This document shows, one piece after another, positions 31,726 through 45,579 of a stretch of DNA of 64,000 nucleotides (positions within the stretch are counted from its first letter, which is position 1; the number at the start of each line of letters is the position of its first letter). Source of the stretch: Mytilisepta virgata (taxonomy: Eukaryota > Mollusca > Bivalvia > Mytilida > Mytilidae); NCBI GenBank assembly GCA_028015205.1, contig CM051511.1, forward strand, positions 8,680,001 to 8,744,000, given 5' to 3'. The notes below the pieces were generated by a model. The model saw only the letters and a program-made list of their open reading frames with translations. It had not been told where the DNA came from and made no database searches. The translations under genes were made by a program, and so were the position numbers.

Positions 31726-33377
31726 GTGTTCCCTTTTTTCTAAATCTTTGTGTTATTATTGATATAATTTAGTAATAAGAAAAGATCATTATTTTTTTAT
31801 TTGATTATTATCGATAATTTCATATAATTCAATAGAAAATTAGAATATTGTTATTTTGATGTTTATTGCAATTTTATCTGTTTCACTGCATATTTTGACA
31901 TATTTTTAAAATATAAAAAGTGTAAATCGAGTAGATCTAAACTATTTTTTCTTTCAGTGACATTATGTTTTACTGGAAAATTATTTCGACTATGCTTCAT
32001 TTTGTCAATAATGGACATTTGTATATTTATGGTCAGTAAACCTAGCATTTTTACGTGTTTCGAAGGCTCGTACAAATAAATTGTATATTTTCCTACAATG
32101 TACATACATATTGTATATGTATTTCTTTTTTTTTCCTCTTAAACTTACTTATTATTTTTAAGTATTAGTTCTGAATTTAAGTCTAAGATATTTTGTAAAT
32201 AAGGTTGTCTTAAAAGTATCAATTGACGTATGGAAATACAATTTAGTAAGTACTGTTCGGTATGTATCAGATGTATCAATTATGTGAAAATACCAAATAA
32301 ACATTCTTGGAGTGACAATACTAAAATTCTGATAAAGGAAATTTTTTTGTATCAGTTCAAACAATATATTGGTTCTTATTCAGGCATGGTCACTCCAAAT
32401 ATTTAACCTTCGTTAAATAATTTTATTTTTAGTATATCAAGCAAGCGGTTTTAAGAAAAGTTACTTAACCAGGAATTTCCATTGCACTTGTACACGAACT
32501 TTTATCCACTTCACTTTAAGTTTTGTATGTTCCGTTTAAAATCGAACCGTTACGATGCTGATTATCATTGATACAGCCAATTACCGGTGTCCGGTCTGAT
32601 TTATAACAATCATTGTTTCAACATATGGTTCATGTTAACACTAACGTGGAAGAAAAATTTCCGGGAATACGAACTTTGTAGATACTAGAAAATCCAACGC
32701 GTGAACTCGGACGTACGTGACCACTCAAGTGAAAAAGAAACAGCTATAAATGAGAAAGTCTATCAAAATGAACCCTTCTCCCCATATGACGTTATATGTT
32801 GATATTATTTTCAGTGATATACTTGGGTCTCTAACGAATGGTTAATTTGAAATGGGCGTGGCATTTTACTATAATGACAAGAAGCAAGCAAGAGCCTGAT
32901 TCAGCGGGGTTTCTGAGAAACAGGAGAAAACTTCTTTACTTACGCATCTCCAGGCAATTCTTGATTTTTCAGTGGAAGATACTTTTAACAAAATTAAGGC
33001 ATTCGGGTCATACTCTTTAAAAGTCATCCCAGATATTTGCGGAGGCCCGGCGGGGATGCTGTTTTTCAAATATTGATGAAGTCTGAAAGTATGCGTCTTA
33101 AAGTTTGAGAAATAGGTAGCACATATTAAACATGGTCTTTTTTTAAAGTAACATTTAAGAATCAGATTGCAATAAACTTTTATCATTGTTGAAAATAGCA
33201 AAATTGAAAAAGCAAAGATAAATCTTCTATACTCCTTCTTTTATATTATCAAGCAATGATTCACTCAAGAGTCCATCATCGGATACCCATAATGAACCCC
33301 ATTGTTACAATAACTACAAGGTAAGGCAGTACAACATACTCACTATCGTAATCACTTAATGTGACATTTTAACCGTA

Positions 33378-36300
33378 CAGTTGGGTAACCGGAAGTCCCA
33401 GCGTAGGAAAATATCTAATCATAGAATTTGTCGACGAGGTAAAAATGGCGGCCATTTTTCATTTTTTTAGGAGGACGGTTTTTTTGCAATATCTCGTCTC
33501 ATTTTGTGAATTACTCAACTGATTGTCGTCTGAATTGTTCAAAATTCAATGGCTCATCGATATAATCCTGTAAATATTGATCTTTTGTCGTAAAAGGTAA
33601 TGAAAATAACGTTTTTCTTGTCGATTTTCGGTGTAAGAAATGTGTTGGTTTTTTTTCAATGGAAAAATCGAATCGACAAAGTTTCGCGACTCTCATTGTG
33701 CATAGTTTCAAATTGATTCTGAGATTTTCATCTTTAAAACTAGCCTATTTTGAGGAAAATCCGTGAAACAACATTTTTTTGTACCAAATTTAAAGTTCGT
33801 AATTTTTTCACGAAATTCCGGATAATGCACCGTCACTGACATTAGTTTCCTTCCGTTTCAAACTGACTTATCTCCCTTAAGCTTATTGTTTACAAAATCG
33901 CCCTTCTGTCGTACTGTCCACTCCAAATGAACACCCGAGAGCAACAAAAACAACACAATACGTCTCGCAGGCATTGACTTTCGAAGTTGACATGGTACAA
34001 GGTGGAATGAAATGTAAGGACTTCGACGAATAAAACTTCCTGGGTTGCTTTGATGACATTCACACATGACATGCTGTTTGATTATGACCAGCTGATGCAT
34101 GATGATGTAGCTATTTTTCAACTGATAAACAAAGATCTATCAGAAAACTCTTAATATTTTTCTTCTTGCATGGAAAAATTCACATTCATTCAACAAAAAT
34201 ATTTGAACAGTTGAATATTTAATTTTAAAAAATTCTGATACCTCAGAGTCTTATTCTCCCCAAACTTTTGTATCTCAAATACTCGCATCGAAGCATGTTT
34301 GTTAATTTTAAAGTTCAGTAAATTTTCTTAGATATAACGTAACGGGAGCTAGAGCATGAGACTACAAAATTCCAGTTTCATTGCCAGGGATCGAACCAGG
34401 AACCTCTCAATGACAAGCCAGCTTTGCAACCAGTGAGCTAACTAAGGGACCAGGCAATATTTATTACTAGCATGGAACCGGTACAACCTCATTTACCAAG
34501 AAAAATAAAAAACATGTCCCATGACCATGGTCTAAGAAAATTTTTTTTATCCCATGCCTGTAGTTATCTAAAAAAGACAATGTCCCATCAGAAGAGATTT
34601 AAAAAAAACAGTAGTTTTTGTATAGAATTGTGTGATAAGCTCTGATATGGTTATGTAATATATATGTACCATTAATACAGAACTTTACACATACTGCATA
34701 GTAAATGAGAGTGGATTGGGTATACTTTTTCTGTATTCATTAAACATGTTGGCCCACATTTCTCCATATTTATTTAATATTACTAACCTGTTCTCTGACG
34801 TCTTGATATGGCTTAAATTTTGTCCATACGGCATTGCAAATAACAATCCATTATTTAGTATTACACAATCATTCTCAATTCTTAAAAAATAGTTCCATTT
34901 CCTTCTATTCAAAACATTTTGGGATTATTTTTTCCATTCTTATTTTCTATAATTTATGGGTGTAGTTTACTATCTATATATATTCCATTCAGACTCTCGA
35001 AGAAATAATCATGTACCAAACTACATAAATTTTTATATATAGACACATATTCATGGAATATTGATGCAAAAGTTTTGAAGGCCAAACATATATAACTTAG
35101 AGAAAAAAACCAAAATAATTCTAATAGAATAGCAAATGCTTTGAAATTTTTAATATTATAGTTAACAAGTTAATAAATTTATTATTAAAATATTGTTTCA
35201 TATTTGTATAGGAATTAGGTTCTTTCCATTTGCAACTAGAACTTAGTTAAATAACTCTATGGAGCTGCATTATAACTCTATTCTGCTATAAATATTATAT
35301 CCCTTTGTCATATTTCAAAGGAAATTTTATTTCTCATTTACATAATTTATACTTGGAAATTTAATCTAACACTTTGCAGCAATATGCAGTACATCCAGAA
35401 ATTCTTTTAGTTTTCAAAATATATATAAACTTGCATTTTTAAAAAAAGGTAATTGTCATAGTTTATTTAATTTTATATATAAAATTATTTAAAAATTCAA
35501 ATATGTTTATTTGCATAAATTTTTAGGATATACAATGTAACTCAGAAACACAAATTCCATTAATTACAGTGTAAACAAAATAAACATTAAGGCATTGAAT
35601 TATTTTTTACCAAAAAAATTAACTTATCTGAAAGATGACATTTTAAATATCTTTATATGAATATAGTGATCCTAAATATCAAATAAATTAAGTTATTGAA
35701 ATAACAAAAAATAAATTTATGATTTTATGAAATTGATTTTTCATCCATGATTTCACTCTGTGACTTTTCCCTAGGTATGATCGAAGTCACTTAGCTCACC
35801 CTACCCAAAGGGTCAATTGAGCATTTCTCATCACCTGGCACCTGTCGTCGTCCATTAACTTTTACAAAAATCTTCTCTTCCAAAACTACTTGGCCAAATT
35901 GAACCAAACATGACCACAAGCATCATTAGGCTATCAAGTTTAAAAAATATGTCTGATGACCCTGCCTGCCAACCAACATAGAACATAAGGGTAAAACAGC
36001 AGTTTTTGTCTAAATTTCAAAAACTAAAGCATTTAGAGCAAACCTGACATGGGGTAAAAATTTTCTTTCTATCCCCTCAACCCCCCCCCCCCCGCCCCAA
36101 AAAAAAATAAAAAATACATCTCTCTGAAATTAAAACACCTACCTCAGCTGGTCAGATCAACTGGAATCTTTCAATGTCCAGTGACAGACTTTCAAGAAGA
36201 GCAGAACTGCTTGGATACAGCTCCAGGGACAAGTTGCATTACAGTAAAGTCTTTCCCATACTAGTTATGCATTTGACAAACTATTTTTGAATTTTAACAA

Positions 36301-37884
36301 TCTAGTTTGCAGTGCAGATACCATTTTGGGCTTTGAATTAACAACTGATACAATCATAAAAATGTATGAAGAACTGATATTGTCCAGTTGGAGAAAATAC
36401 ACAGTGGATGAAGTATGCTTAATAAAAATGTAATATAACTTGGATTGACAGAACCTTTGAAGTGTAATTTGGAAGAAAGGAAGTTGCAAAGAAGTGAGAA
36501 AGTTAATTTGCATCATTAAAATTATTATTTTGGGGCATCAACATTTTAATGGCAAACAGTTTTATACTTGTCTGTCATATCAGGAACTGTATATGATAGT
36601 ATTATATGATCCCTGGTCATACTATTAACACAATAAATCTGGAACTATTTAAGTACATGTTTGTATTAAACCGTGCAATACAGTTAATATCCCTGACGAT
36701 GTTTTGTGTTGTAAGGGGAACTACTCGTATTGTAAGACGTTTCATTTTATCGCACCTGCATGTGCAAGTTATCGAACTTAAATGTTGTCATAACAAAAAT
36801 GGCGGAAGTAAACACATTCAAACAAGACATGAAAATTCTTAATATTTCTGTCATTTATAGAGAAGAGGTAAAGTTATAATTTGAGAACACATATATATGA
36901 ATGTTTCCACACCAAGACAACACATTTGTTAGCAATGCAGTGGATTTTAATGAGTTGAAATCGGTCCGTCGCACAAACTTTGATAGTGACTCACTGACTG
37001 ATCCGTTTCATCCTAACTTCTTACCCTTATTTTGCAATCCTCTGATTAATTTATCATTTCCATGTTATACCCAAAAGTTGCGTCTGTTTACGAATATTAC
37101 GAAAAGTGCAAATTGATTTTCTTACTCGCGGAAGCAAATTTTCCAGCAGTATTTTAGGTGCGGCCTGGGCGATTTGTGTACCCCAATGTTATATGAACGC
37201 GCCGAAGCTGTCAACACATGCCACGATCATACCCTGGACCGAGACTTGCTATTACTTAGACAGAAAAAAACCTGTTAAAGATACAATATAAAAGTGTTAT
37301 TTTGTTTGTTTATACACTGAATTTTCATTTGTGTTTTTTTGTATATCGAAAAATAGTAACAATAATAATAAAATGAACGAATGAATAGAAAGCCAAAAAA
37401 AAAAGCTTTTTGGGGGGACCTAATTTTAAATTTGGTACACTTTTTTGTTTTTCCGAGAATCTCCTCTTGTTATATCAGAAAATGTTCAAAATATTCCCCA
37501 GATTTGATGTGCAAAAAATTATAATGATTCGTGAGAAAACATTTTTTTGTACCAAATTTATTTACACGCCTTTCGAACCGCTCCAGTCATTTTTTTTGCA
37601 CTCGTAAATTGGTCAAGAAATGGTTCCTGAAGAGAAATTAAATATCTAAATCGTACAAAAATTTCAGAGAATGGTCAACTGAATGTTTGGAACTGGCGGT
37701 CAAAATTTAGAAACAATCCGATGGAGAGAACCGAGGATATAGCTCACTGAACATGACGTGTCGACTTCCGTATGGCACAGCTTCGACGTCGCAAAGTGCA
37801 CGAAATAGTCCGTTCGACGCGCAACGTCACTGATCAGAGACTGATCACATTTTGGCCAAAAAGGGACTTCCGGTTACCCGACTG
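33378..37884. mobile_element. Possible 4.5-kb TIR-bounded element
   Basis: The ends are 22-bp inverted repeats: CAGTTGGGTAACCGGAAGTC at 33378 and its complement ending CGGTTACCCGACTG at 37884, matching at 21 of 22 positions. Both ends are flanked by GTA, a possible 3-bp target duplication. A phrase ACATTTTTTTGTACCAAATT occurs near each end (about 33770 and 37540). The interior is AT-rich with no transposase that I can read. It may be a large non-autonomous DNA transposon or two unrelated copies of one end. Confidence 0.4.
34371..34449 (-). repeat. tRNA-like SINE head
   Basis: The minus strand reads TCCCTTAGTTAGCTCACTGG...GCAAAGC (A-box-like) and CCTGGTTCGATCCCTGG (B-box), with spacing close to that of a tRNA gene. 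The stems are imperfect. A degraded tRNA-derived SINE is more likely than a working tRNA. Confidence 0.45.
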
Positions 37885-38559
37885 GTAGGTAAATGACAAT
37901 TAATCCTGTCTGTATATAATTATATGATACTGTTATTTTCTGCTTGCAATAACTTGTCATTCTCAAATTTTGTCCTCTTTTGAATGGATACTTAAATGTG
38001 AGGACAAGTATGGACAAGGGTTCGAAACATGCATAAAATTGGACATTTTGCGTTTAAAGAAAAATTCTGGCGTCAAACACTTGCATGCAATAGAAGTGCC
38101 ATCAGATCCAAAGATACCTAATTCAGTCCCATCAAATTCAAATAAACACGATATTAGTACATCGGATTAACGTACAAAAGTTTGAAGTGAGAAAGAAAAC
38201 TAATTATAATTCACTCATATGACGCATGGATATTGTTAAGATGCAATTTATTTTTATATTTTTACTTCTTAAAACTTGATCATTCAAAAAACATTTACCA
38301 CGGTATTACAATGCTATCCCGCCGTGCAGAATGGACATTGATTCTTCTATAAGATTGGAATACGCAAATTCATTTATTCGAGCAAGAGTTGTAAGAAAAC
38401 GTCTAATATTATTAGGTTATTTTACAGTGTTATATACAATACGGGTAAATATTGTACGTGTCTGCATTGTATTGAAAGTCGTATTGGACGAGACGCCATA
38501 GGCGTTTTTTTTTAGATTGAGCCAGAAATTACCTTTAATATCCATACTTTTTTACCCAA
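37885..38559. other. Stretch without a recognised gene
   Basis: A plus-strand frame at 37970-38170 has no recognisable domain or splice context. Nothing else is supportable. Confidence 0.45.
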
Positions 38560-39460
38560 AAAACATTTGTATGGTTTATCTCAACTGTTGTCTTGGTTTA
38601 CTTCATGTTTTCTAATTATTATTAAAATTCACAAAAATCCTCATCTTAAAATATTTTTTTCTTTTTAGCCCCAAAAAATGGGCTTTAAGTATATAAATTA
38701 TTTTAGTGTATTTATCGCAAAGTTTTCCAACTATTGTGTTCGTTTAATTTAGACGTGGTGTAATTGGTATTAAAATTTTTCAAAAATTCACATTTTTCTG
38801 TCATTTTTTACTGTTTTACTGTTTACCAATATCTAAGATGGTGTTTGACCTATTCCCACTGTCGTAACCTGTCATGTGCCTTTTGTGACTTCCCCCGGAT
38901 TGACTTTGTTGAACTTCACGACGGGTTTCGTATACGGAGCAGGAACTACTTGCCCTTCCGGAGCACCTGGGTTCACTCCTGGTTTTTATAGGAGTTTATG
39001 TTGTTCATTGTTTTTTTAGTTTTCTGCGTTTATTTGTTGTGCTTGTTGTTGTTCATTTGTCTTCCCAGGTTTGTCTGTCCAATGGATTACGTTTTTTTAT
39101 TACTCCTTAGGTATATTTGTCCTTTTTTAGGCCCAAAATGGGCATTTAGTACATCAAATTACCCCAATTATTGTTACTTCAATATTACTTAAAACAATAA
39201 CTATAGTTTCGGTTAATTTGAATTTTTATGTAATTATCAAAAATTCCACAAAATCCTCATTTTTGTGTATTTTTTCTAGTTTTAGCTCCAAAATTAGCCA
39301 ATTTTACGTCAAAATAATTATTTTTATATAATTTATCATTAAATTTTCTAACAGACTGACTACTGTGTTAGTTTATTTTATATTTATTGTGATTACTATT
39401 GAAAATTCTCAAAAATCGTCATTTTTGTGTTATTTTGTCAATTTTTCCCCAAAATAGGAA
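38560..39460 (+). repeat. Diverged tandem repeat split by a retroelement tail
   Basis: Phrases of the type TCAAAAATYCWCATTTTTSTG recur near 38632, 38785, 39248 and 39413, giving units of about 150-170 bp, each with a CCCAAAATGGGC-like segment. A copy of the Penelope-like 3' tail separates the second and third units. Confidence 0.55.
38880..39115 (+). mobile_element. 3' tail of Penelope-like retroelement, copy 3
   Basis: TATACGGAGCAGGAACTACT and CTTCCGGAGCACCTGGGTTC, then the same T-rich tail as at 3776-3960 (GTTGTTCATTG, TTTGTCTTCCCAGG). Only the tail is present; no reverse-transcriptase codons were found upstream. Confidence 0.65.
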
Positions 39461-40865
39461 AACTGAAGAAAAAAGTTTTAATAAATGTTAGAACATGAAA
39501 TAACAAAAGGTAATACACAGGAATTTCACAAAATTTAAGATTTTTAAGGTTGGGCCAAAAATGGCCCTTAATGCCCCCACTCCTTTCTGAATCATATGCC
39601 TTATATTGTAAGTTCATACGGTTTTGTATTAATTCAGTTCATTTACCATTAAAATCATACGTGACTGTATATATCTAATTGAATAGTAGTATATAGAATT
39701 AAGTTAATTTAAGCTCACACATAATAGGGTCTAATGAAGAAAGGAACTGTGATTGGGAAAAGTCGTCACAACAATAGTTTAAGTAAGAGATACAATGGAT
39801 AAGGGTGAATTCCTTGAAAACAATCAACACGACTCCGGCTCCTATACATAATTTAAAGTAACTACTGCTTCGCGACAATGCAGATCAACGTTTTTTACTT
39901 ATTCTCTTAAGGCTGTTTGTTTCACAATAATGTCGTATATATTCTTGTACTCTCATATATCTACAATATTAGCTTTTCTTACGGAACTTATAATATACAC
40001 TTTGTCTGAAATGTTTAACAGACTAACTTTAGTATTTTTCAAATTCACATATTTTTTTTTGCCAGATAGTATAGTATAGTATAGTAAGGTAAGGACCTCT
40101 CTCCCTTTTGAACGCCTCGTTATAATTTTATGATGAAAATCAACAAAACAAGAGCCGTTTTACATTGTATTTTGCTTTGGTCGAGTGCATTTACATATTG
40201 AGTGATAACTGACTGCTTGAACAAGAGGCCAACACCACAGATTGATAGTCATGTATATATTACAATCACATATTTACTTCATTTTACATAAAGTCTTAAC
40301 ACAAATGAATTGTAATTTGCTCAAGACATCTCCATGACAGTCATCACCTAATATCCACCTAATATTACCCTATTTCGTAAAGACGTTGGGCCTTTTTCTC
40401 CTGATATTATTTCATTCGTTTAGTTTACCTGCATAGGTTAATATCTAAATGTACTGATACTATATATTTATGGAAAATTGAGTCACACCTTGACACTAAT
40501 CGAGGCCAAGATAGTACATATAATAGTTTATAAACGCTTGATGAGGAAAAAAACTAATGAAATAACTGAGCTATTGCTTTTGCGATACAATGCAGAGGTG
40601 ACAATATAGCAATGAGGATGTTGTAACCCATGATTGGCCGTGTTACAGTAACTGTTACTGGTATTATATTTACGCAAAACGAATTGAAGTATCATATGGA
40701 CAAGGACATCTCGAAATATATACAAACTTGTACGCCACAGAAACTCAAATAATTATGTATTGGAATGTTGTGAAACTTGGATCCTGTTGATGACACCTAC
40801 AGCGTTAAAGGATTTTAATTAAATTGACGGTGTATTAATGGCCATGGCATAATAATCACAAGACA
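39461..40865. other. Stretch without a recognised gene
   Basis: AT-rich. A short (TAGTA)n run lies at about 40067-40087. Nothing else is supportable. Confidence 0.5.
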
Positions 40866-41075
40866 AGACAAGACAAATATTTTATTAAAGTCCAACCTAA
40901 TGTACAATTTACAATATGTATACATATATATGTGTACAGTCTAAAATTAAAATTCACTAAATATTTAACATTAGCCACTCTTAAAAGAGTTATGAGAGAC
41001 TATACAATTAAAGAAAATAAAATACGACTAACTATATAAAACACTTCTTCTTTTCAATAAAACATCATGGCAGAT

Positions 41076-44000
41076 TTAGGCAGTATAAAATTGCATATCA
41101 TCAATATTGAACATAAAAATACATTTTTCATGATCAGACATAGTAATAAAACTATCATTTATACCACAGACATAGGTAAAGAATTCATTAGGTAAATCTG
41201 CATATAAAGGACATTTCAATAACACATGTTTTTCATCTTCAATATTAAAACAACAATTAAAACAAAGTTCTATCATCTATACATAAATTTTCGTATCTCC
41301 TGGTTTCGATTTTTATTGGCGCAACACCACACCTAAATTTAGAAAAAAACACTTCTATATTTACCAGGAATGTTTTATAGAAATACTAAGAGTTCATTCC
41401 TTGTATTGCACATGGTAGATCTCCTTAGCTGAAATTTGGCTTCCTATTTCGGTATTTTTGGTTGAGTACTTCTTGTTTAATATAAGTTTTGTTTTTGGTC
41501 TTCCAAATGTTTCGGTTTTAATGCTGCTGATGAGAGGTAACTCCTTGAAATGCGTCGTATACAGCATAGTATAGTATCTTTGGATTGTTATTTTTAAATA
41601 CTTCTCTGTACCATAATTGATTTTAAATTGTCTGTATGTAGTAGTTTGATCTTATCATTTGACATAAGTTTACAATACAAATTTTGCTTATAAGATTCAA
41701 AAGAAATATTCTCAATATCTTTGATAACAGATTTTGGCATAACATAATTTGTGTCACAAAGATATTCCATATGTATACTTTTAAATTTCATATTAATGTT
41801 ATATTGACAGTTTTTAACTTTTCCATTACCTTGGGAATTATCCCATAAAATTGCCTGCACCCATAAAAAAGCACATAGCTCTATCTTTTACACTGTTTAT
41901 ACAAGTATACTCCTTTGTGCCCCCAATTGAAGCACCATACTCAATCACAGACATTACAAGAGAATCAAAAAGTTTTGTAAAAGTTGAATATTGAAAGCCA
42001 CCATTAGCCTTACATTTAGATATCAATAAACCTAGTGATCTACCAGCTGATTTTTAGATAGTTATATTCAGACACTATATCAATAATATTATCATTAAGC
42101 AGAAATTGAACAGATGTTCTTGACATTGACTGTGTTCTAAAATGAATAACTTTTGATTTATCACAATTAGCAATCAAATCATTTTTGCAACACCACACAT
42201 TAAGTGTATCTAACAATATTTGTAAATCATGTTCATTTTCACTTAAAATACAACGTCATCTGCGTATAAAAATATACAAACTTTTTCATTATCAATATTA
42301 ATTCCAATATTTAGCCTCTTAATGTCATCAACAAGATCATTTATGAACATGTTAAAAAGTAAAGGGAATAAATTACACCCTTGTTTCAAACCACTATTAA
42401 CATCAAACCAATCTGTAAAATTACCATAAGTTTTACACAAGATTGAACTTTACTATATAGAGATTTGATTGCATTTAACATTTTAGAGCTGATATCAAGC
42501 GACTGCAATTTACAAAATAATAAATCCCTATTAATCCAGTCATCCGCTTTTTTAAAATCAATAAAAGCAGCAAATGTGGATAGTTTTTCCAGCTTCCTTG
42601 TTTCAATAATTGTAGTAAGAGAACTTAAATGATCAATCGTATTGCGTCCTTTTCTAAAACCATTTTGTTCATCGTGTAAAAATTCAATATCAAGTTTTTT
42701 TTTTGGTAAGGCGTGTATTTAAGACACAACAGTACAGTTTATATGAAACAGTAGCCAGTGTTATACCGCGATATGACATCGGGTCCATTTTGTCTGATGT
42801 CGACCTTTTAGGAGTCATAACATACATTAAACATTCTAGTTAGTGCTATTAACGCAGTCTGGTTTTAAAAAAGTTCAACCGGAATCTCATCATACACTGG
42901 ACTGTTTCCATTTTTAGAAGATATTAAAATATATATTACATACTTCTTCAATAGAAATTTCACAATCAATTAAACTATCATATATTAAATTATTAGTAAC
43001 ATTATTTACATGGCTTTCACTATTTCTATTAAACATATATGAAAAATCACATTTCCATTTATCTAACACTTTATCTTTATTTATACAGGATATTGAACCA
43101 TCTTCTAGCTTATATTAACATCCATAGGAATATTATTTTGGCGTTCATTACCAACACCGGTTTTACCAGTTTGTCTCCAAAATTCCTTAGGATCAGTTTC
43201 ACTCGACTTACTTAATTCAGCACATACCAGTATTTACGGTTGGATTTTTGTACATCTTTGTCAAAAACTATTTGCGCTTATTAACGTATGCACGACGAAA
43301 TTCATTCTTTTGGTTTTAACAACAGTTTTTCTAATTCACATACTTCATTCCACAGATAGATCACATTGAAAGTTAAGTGTTAAATCCCATGTCAATAGAG
43401 AATGGTCCGGTAATATTCTTGTTAAGTCATATTTTCCCTGAGCCTGAGTATTCTCAATTAATAAAATAGTCTTGATTACATTAAAATTGTCAAAAGAGAC
43501 TAGTGCTTCATAAGGTACATGTATAACACATTAATCAACGACGCTACTTCCACGACTAGATATAAAAGTAAACTCATTTTGTACTGTATTCCGGCCATTA
43601 AAGATACAGCAGTTTACATCAGTAAAAAAATCACAAAAAATGCTGTCACAGCTATTATGATTAAAATCAACTACATGTCTCTCCGGTATAATCAGGAAAG
43701 TGAGAACAGCGGCTGTTCCAGACACCGCATAAATAAAAGGTTGATTCCTGAGGAATCGTGTAAATTTTCGTCATTAGCGTTTCAAAGAAATCATTGACAT
43801 TGACTGCACGACTAGAGTTCTTGGGTGGTAAATATATAACACATACATAAAATTTATTTAATGGGCACTTTTTATTCTCCAATTTAACCCATAAAATTCC
43901 GTTTGTATCATTATCAACTATATCAGTGTTAAATTGTCTACGAACGTCATTTCGTATCAGAAGACCGACGCCACCGGATCCAGATTTTGCGCGCACGTGA

Positions 44001-44119
44001 ATATGTTTTCGGTTTAACCCATACCAGCCATAGCCATCAACGTCAACAATGCTATCTTTGACTAAATGCGTTTCGGCAATTCCAATTATATGCAGATTGT
44101 AATGTTTTATACATGACAA
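41076..44119 (-). pseudogene. LINE ORF2: endonuclease plus reverse transcriptase, broken
   Basis: The N-terminal endonuclease shows GIAETHLV and GGVGLLIRNDV. The RT region shows DPMSYRGITLA (about 42770), DEQNGFRKGRNTIDHL (about 42650), a DFKKADDW segment in place of the usual DF.KAYD, GLKQGCNLFPLLFN (about 42380) and the catalytic FLYADDVVF (about 42250). The C-terminal end keeps KFRCGVAPIKIETRRYE and CFNC..DEKHVLLKCPLY. Frame changes near 42700-42900, 42030 and 41590 break the protein. The RT active-site Asp pair is intact, but the polypeptide is not. Confidence 0.8.
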
Positions 44120-44350
44120 TTAAAAGTTCAATTTGTCACTAATTACACTCGATGTCCATACATTGAAATTCCAAAATCCGCATGAGGCCTAGTATCTATG
44201 GCCTCTCGCTCCATTACCGTTATGTTGATTCCGACCTCGACTGTGGTGTTGCGACCTCTACCGTTATATTTATATCCAGGGATGTATGAAGATGGCTGTG
44301 TATTGAAGTTAGATTGATCGTCATCGTTCACTGACCACTGATTGTCACGG

Positions 44351-45391
44351 TTATATTTCAGGTCGTTGATTAGTATAATCCGATTTGAATTTGACCAATG
44401 AACCTTTAACATCAAGTTTATTATCACCAATAGTTTTCACAATTTTCACAATTTGCTTTAGGGTTGAATTTATGATCCGTTGTGATTGCGGAATAGAATG
44501 TTCGATAAAAACATATCTAAAATTTCTTGATTCCTTCAAAGAGCGTTTTTTTATCCATAACCTTCCTCTTATCATCTATAGACGCAAAAGGTACTAATAT
44601 AGTCCCAGATTTGCCTTGTCGGTGATTTGCTCCGTCGATAATGCCTTTACATCTTTAACGCCCAAACTGTCCTTAATTAGACCGTTTGCCTTATTCAGTA
44701 CATTTTCACTTTCGGATTCTCTCCTTTCTCCCGCCCCCTCTCTCCTTTCTCCTGCCCCCTTTCTCCTTTCTCCCGCCCCCTTTATCCCTGTCTCCCAATA
44801 CCCTTTTCGTCAACCATAGCGAGTTTTTGCTTTATAACTTCAGCATAGGACTTTTCGAGAACGGTCACTTTATCGGAAACGGTTTTAATATCATTTTGAA
44901 TTGATCTTTGACTTTTTGAATTTCCTCTGACACTTTCACATCGATTAAACTTGCGATTTGAGAAGGAATGTTTATTTTAATATTATCTATTCTTTTGGTG
45001 ATCATGTCAACAAAATTATTTAGACTTCCCGTTAATCCTACCACTAGGCTCTTCAATTCATTTAGCTCACTCTTACATGTTTTGACGAGTATTTACTAGT
45101 AGGTATATTTTCCTTACATAGTGGTGAATTTGCTAATCGAATAATATCATCGGGGTTATCGGAAACAGTCGGTTTTAACTTTTTGACATTGTTTCTTTTA
45201 GAATCTGAATCTACGTCTGCATCTAAACGCCTTTTCGCTCGTAAGATAGTAGAATTAGAATTACTTACTACATGTATCTCTGCTATCGTTACAGTCTCTT
45301 TGATTTTATGTGGAGCCATTACTGATTGTGCGTATGCCTCTGTTGAACTGAAATTCAGTGGATCGAAATCTGACACATCAAAATCACTCAT
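44351..45391 (-). pseudogene. LINE ORF1 (nucleic-acid-binding-type protein), broken
   Basis: It starts MSDFDVSDFDPLNFSS at 45391 and is acidic, then basic (RAKRRL, KRNNVKKLK). A frameshift near 45070 is followed by a heptad-like helical stretch (LNNFVDMITKRIDNIKIN, VSEEIQKVKDQF), consistent with a coiled-coil ORF1. A C/T-rich 18-19-bp minisatellite (44720-44785) breaks the next part. The last part reads VFIEHSIPQSQRIINSTLKQ. It lies directly upstream of ORF2 on the same strand. Confidence 0.6.
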
Positions 45392-45579
45392 TTTCTATAA
45401 TGTTTCATTTCAGATGAATAATCCTCTATAACCCAATGTTACAGAGTGACTTTTGTGTGCTTTATGAAATAAATCCCACTTAAATGCACTATTTTAACTT
45501 TTTTTTCTCTCTTGGAAAACAACACAACTTTCACGTTTTGAACATGCGCATCCCAATCACAATCAGGTATCCATCTTAA

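Larger units (their letters stand above)
30817..33377. other. Gene-poor intergenic stretch
   Basis: No supportable protein exon. Contains two tRNA-like fragments (about 31470-31560 and 31661-31725) and otherwise AT-rich DNA. Confidence 0.55.
40866..45400 (-). mobile_element. Nearly full-length, inactive non-LTR retrotransposon (LINE)
   Basis: Read on the minus strand it has ORF1 (45391 to about 44350), ORF2 with an endonuclease (44119-43530), a reverse transcriptase (about 42850-42050) and a C-terminal Cys/His segment (41270-41070). It ends in a (TTGTC)n pentanucleotide tail (about 40860-40878). The order is that of jockey/CR1-type LINEs; the clade is an inference. Several stops and frameshifts make it inactive. 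A fragment of the same element lies in the opposite orientation at 52039-52281. Confidence 0.85.

Noticed and set aside
33511..33711. Minus-strand frame near the left TIR as a transposase piece
   Set aside because: No DDE-type motif or helix-turn-helix is recognisable, and its length is within chance for this DNA.
34371..34449. Functional tRNA gene
   Set aside because: A- and B-box-like sequences are present, but the acceptor and anticodon stems do not pair convincingly. A SINE relic is more likely.
44700..44790. C/T-rich repeat as a promoter or triplex-forming regulatory element
   Set aside because: It lies inside the dead LINE ORF1 and is an 18-19-bp minisatellite. No gene start is nearby.
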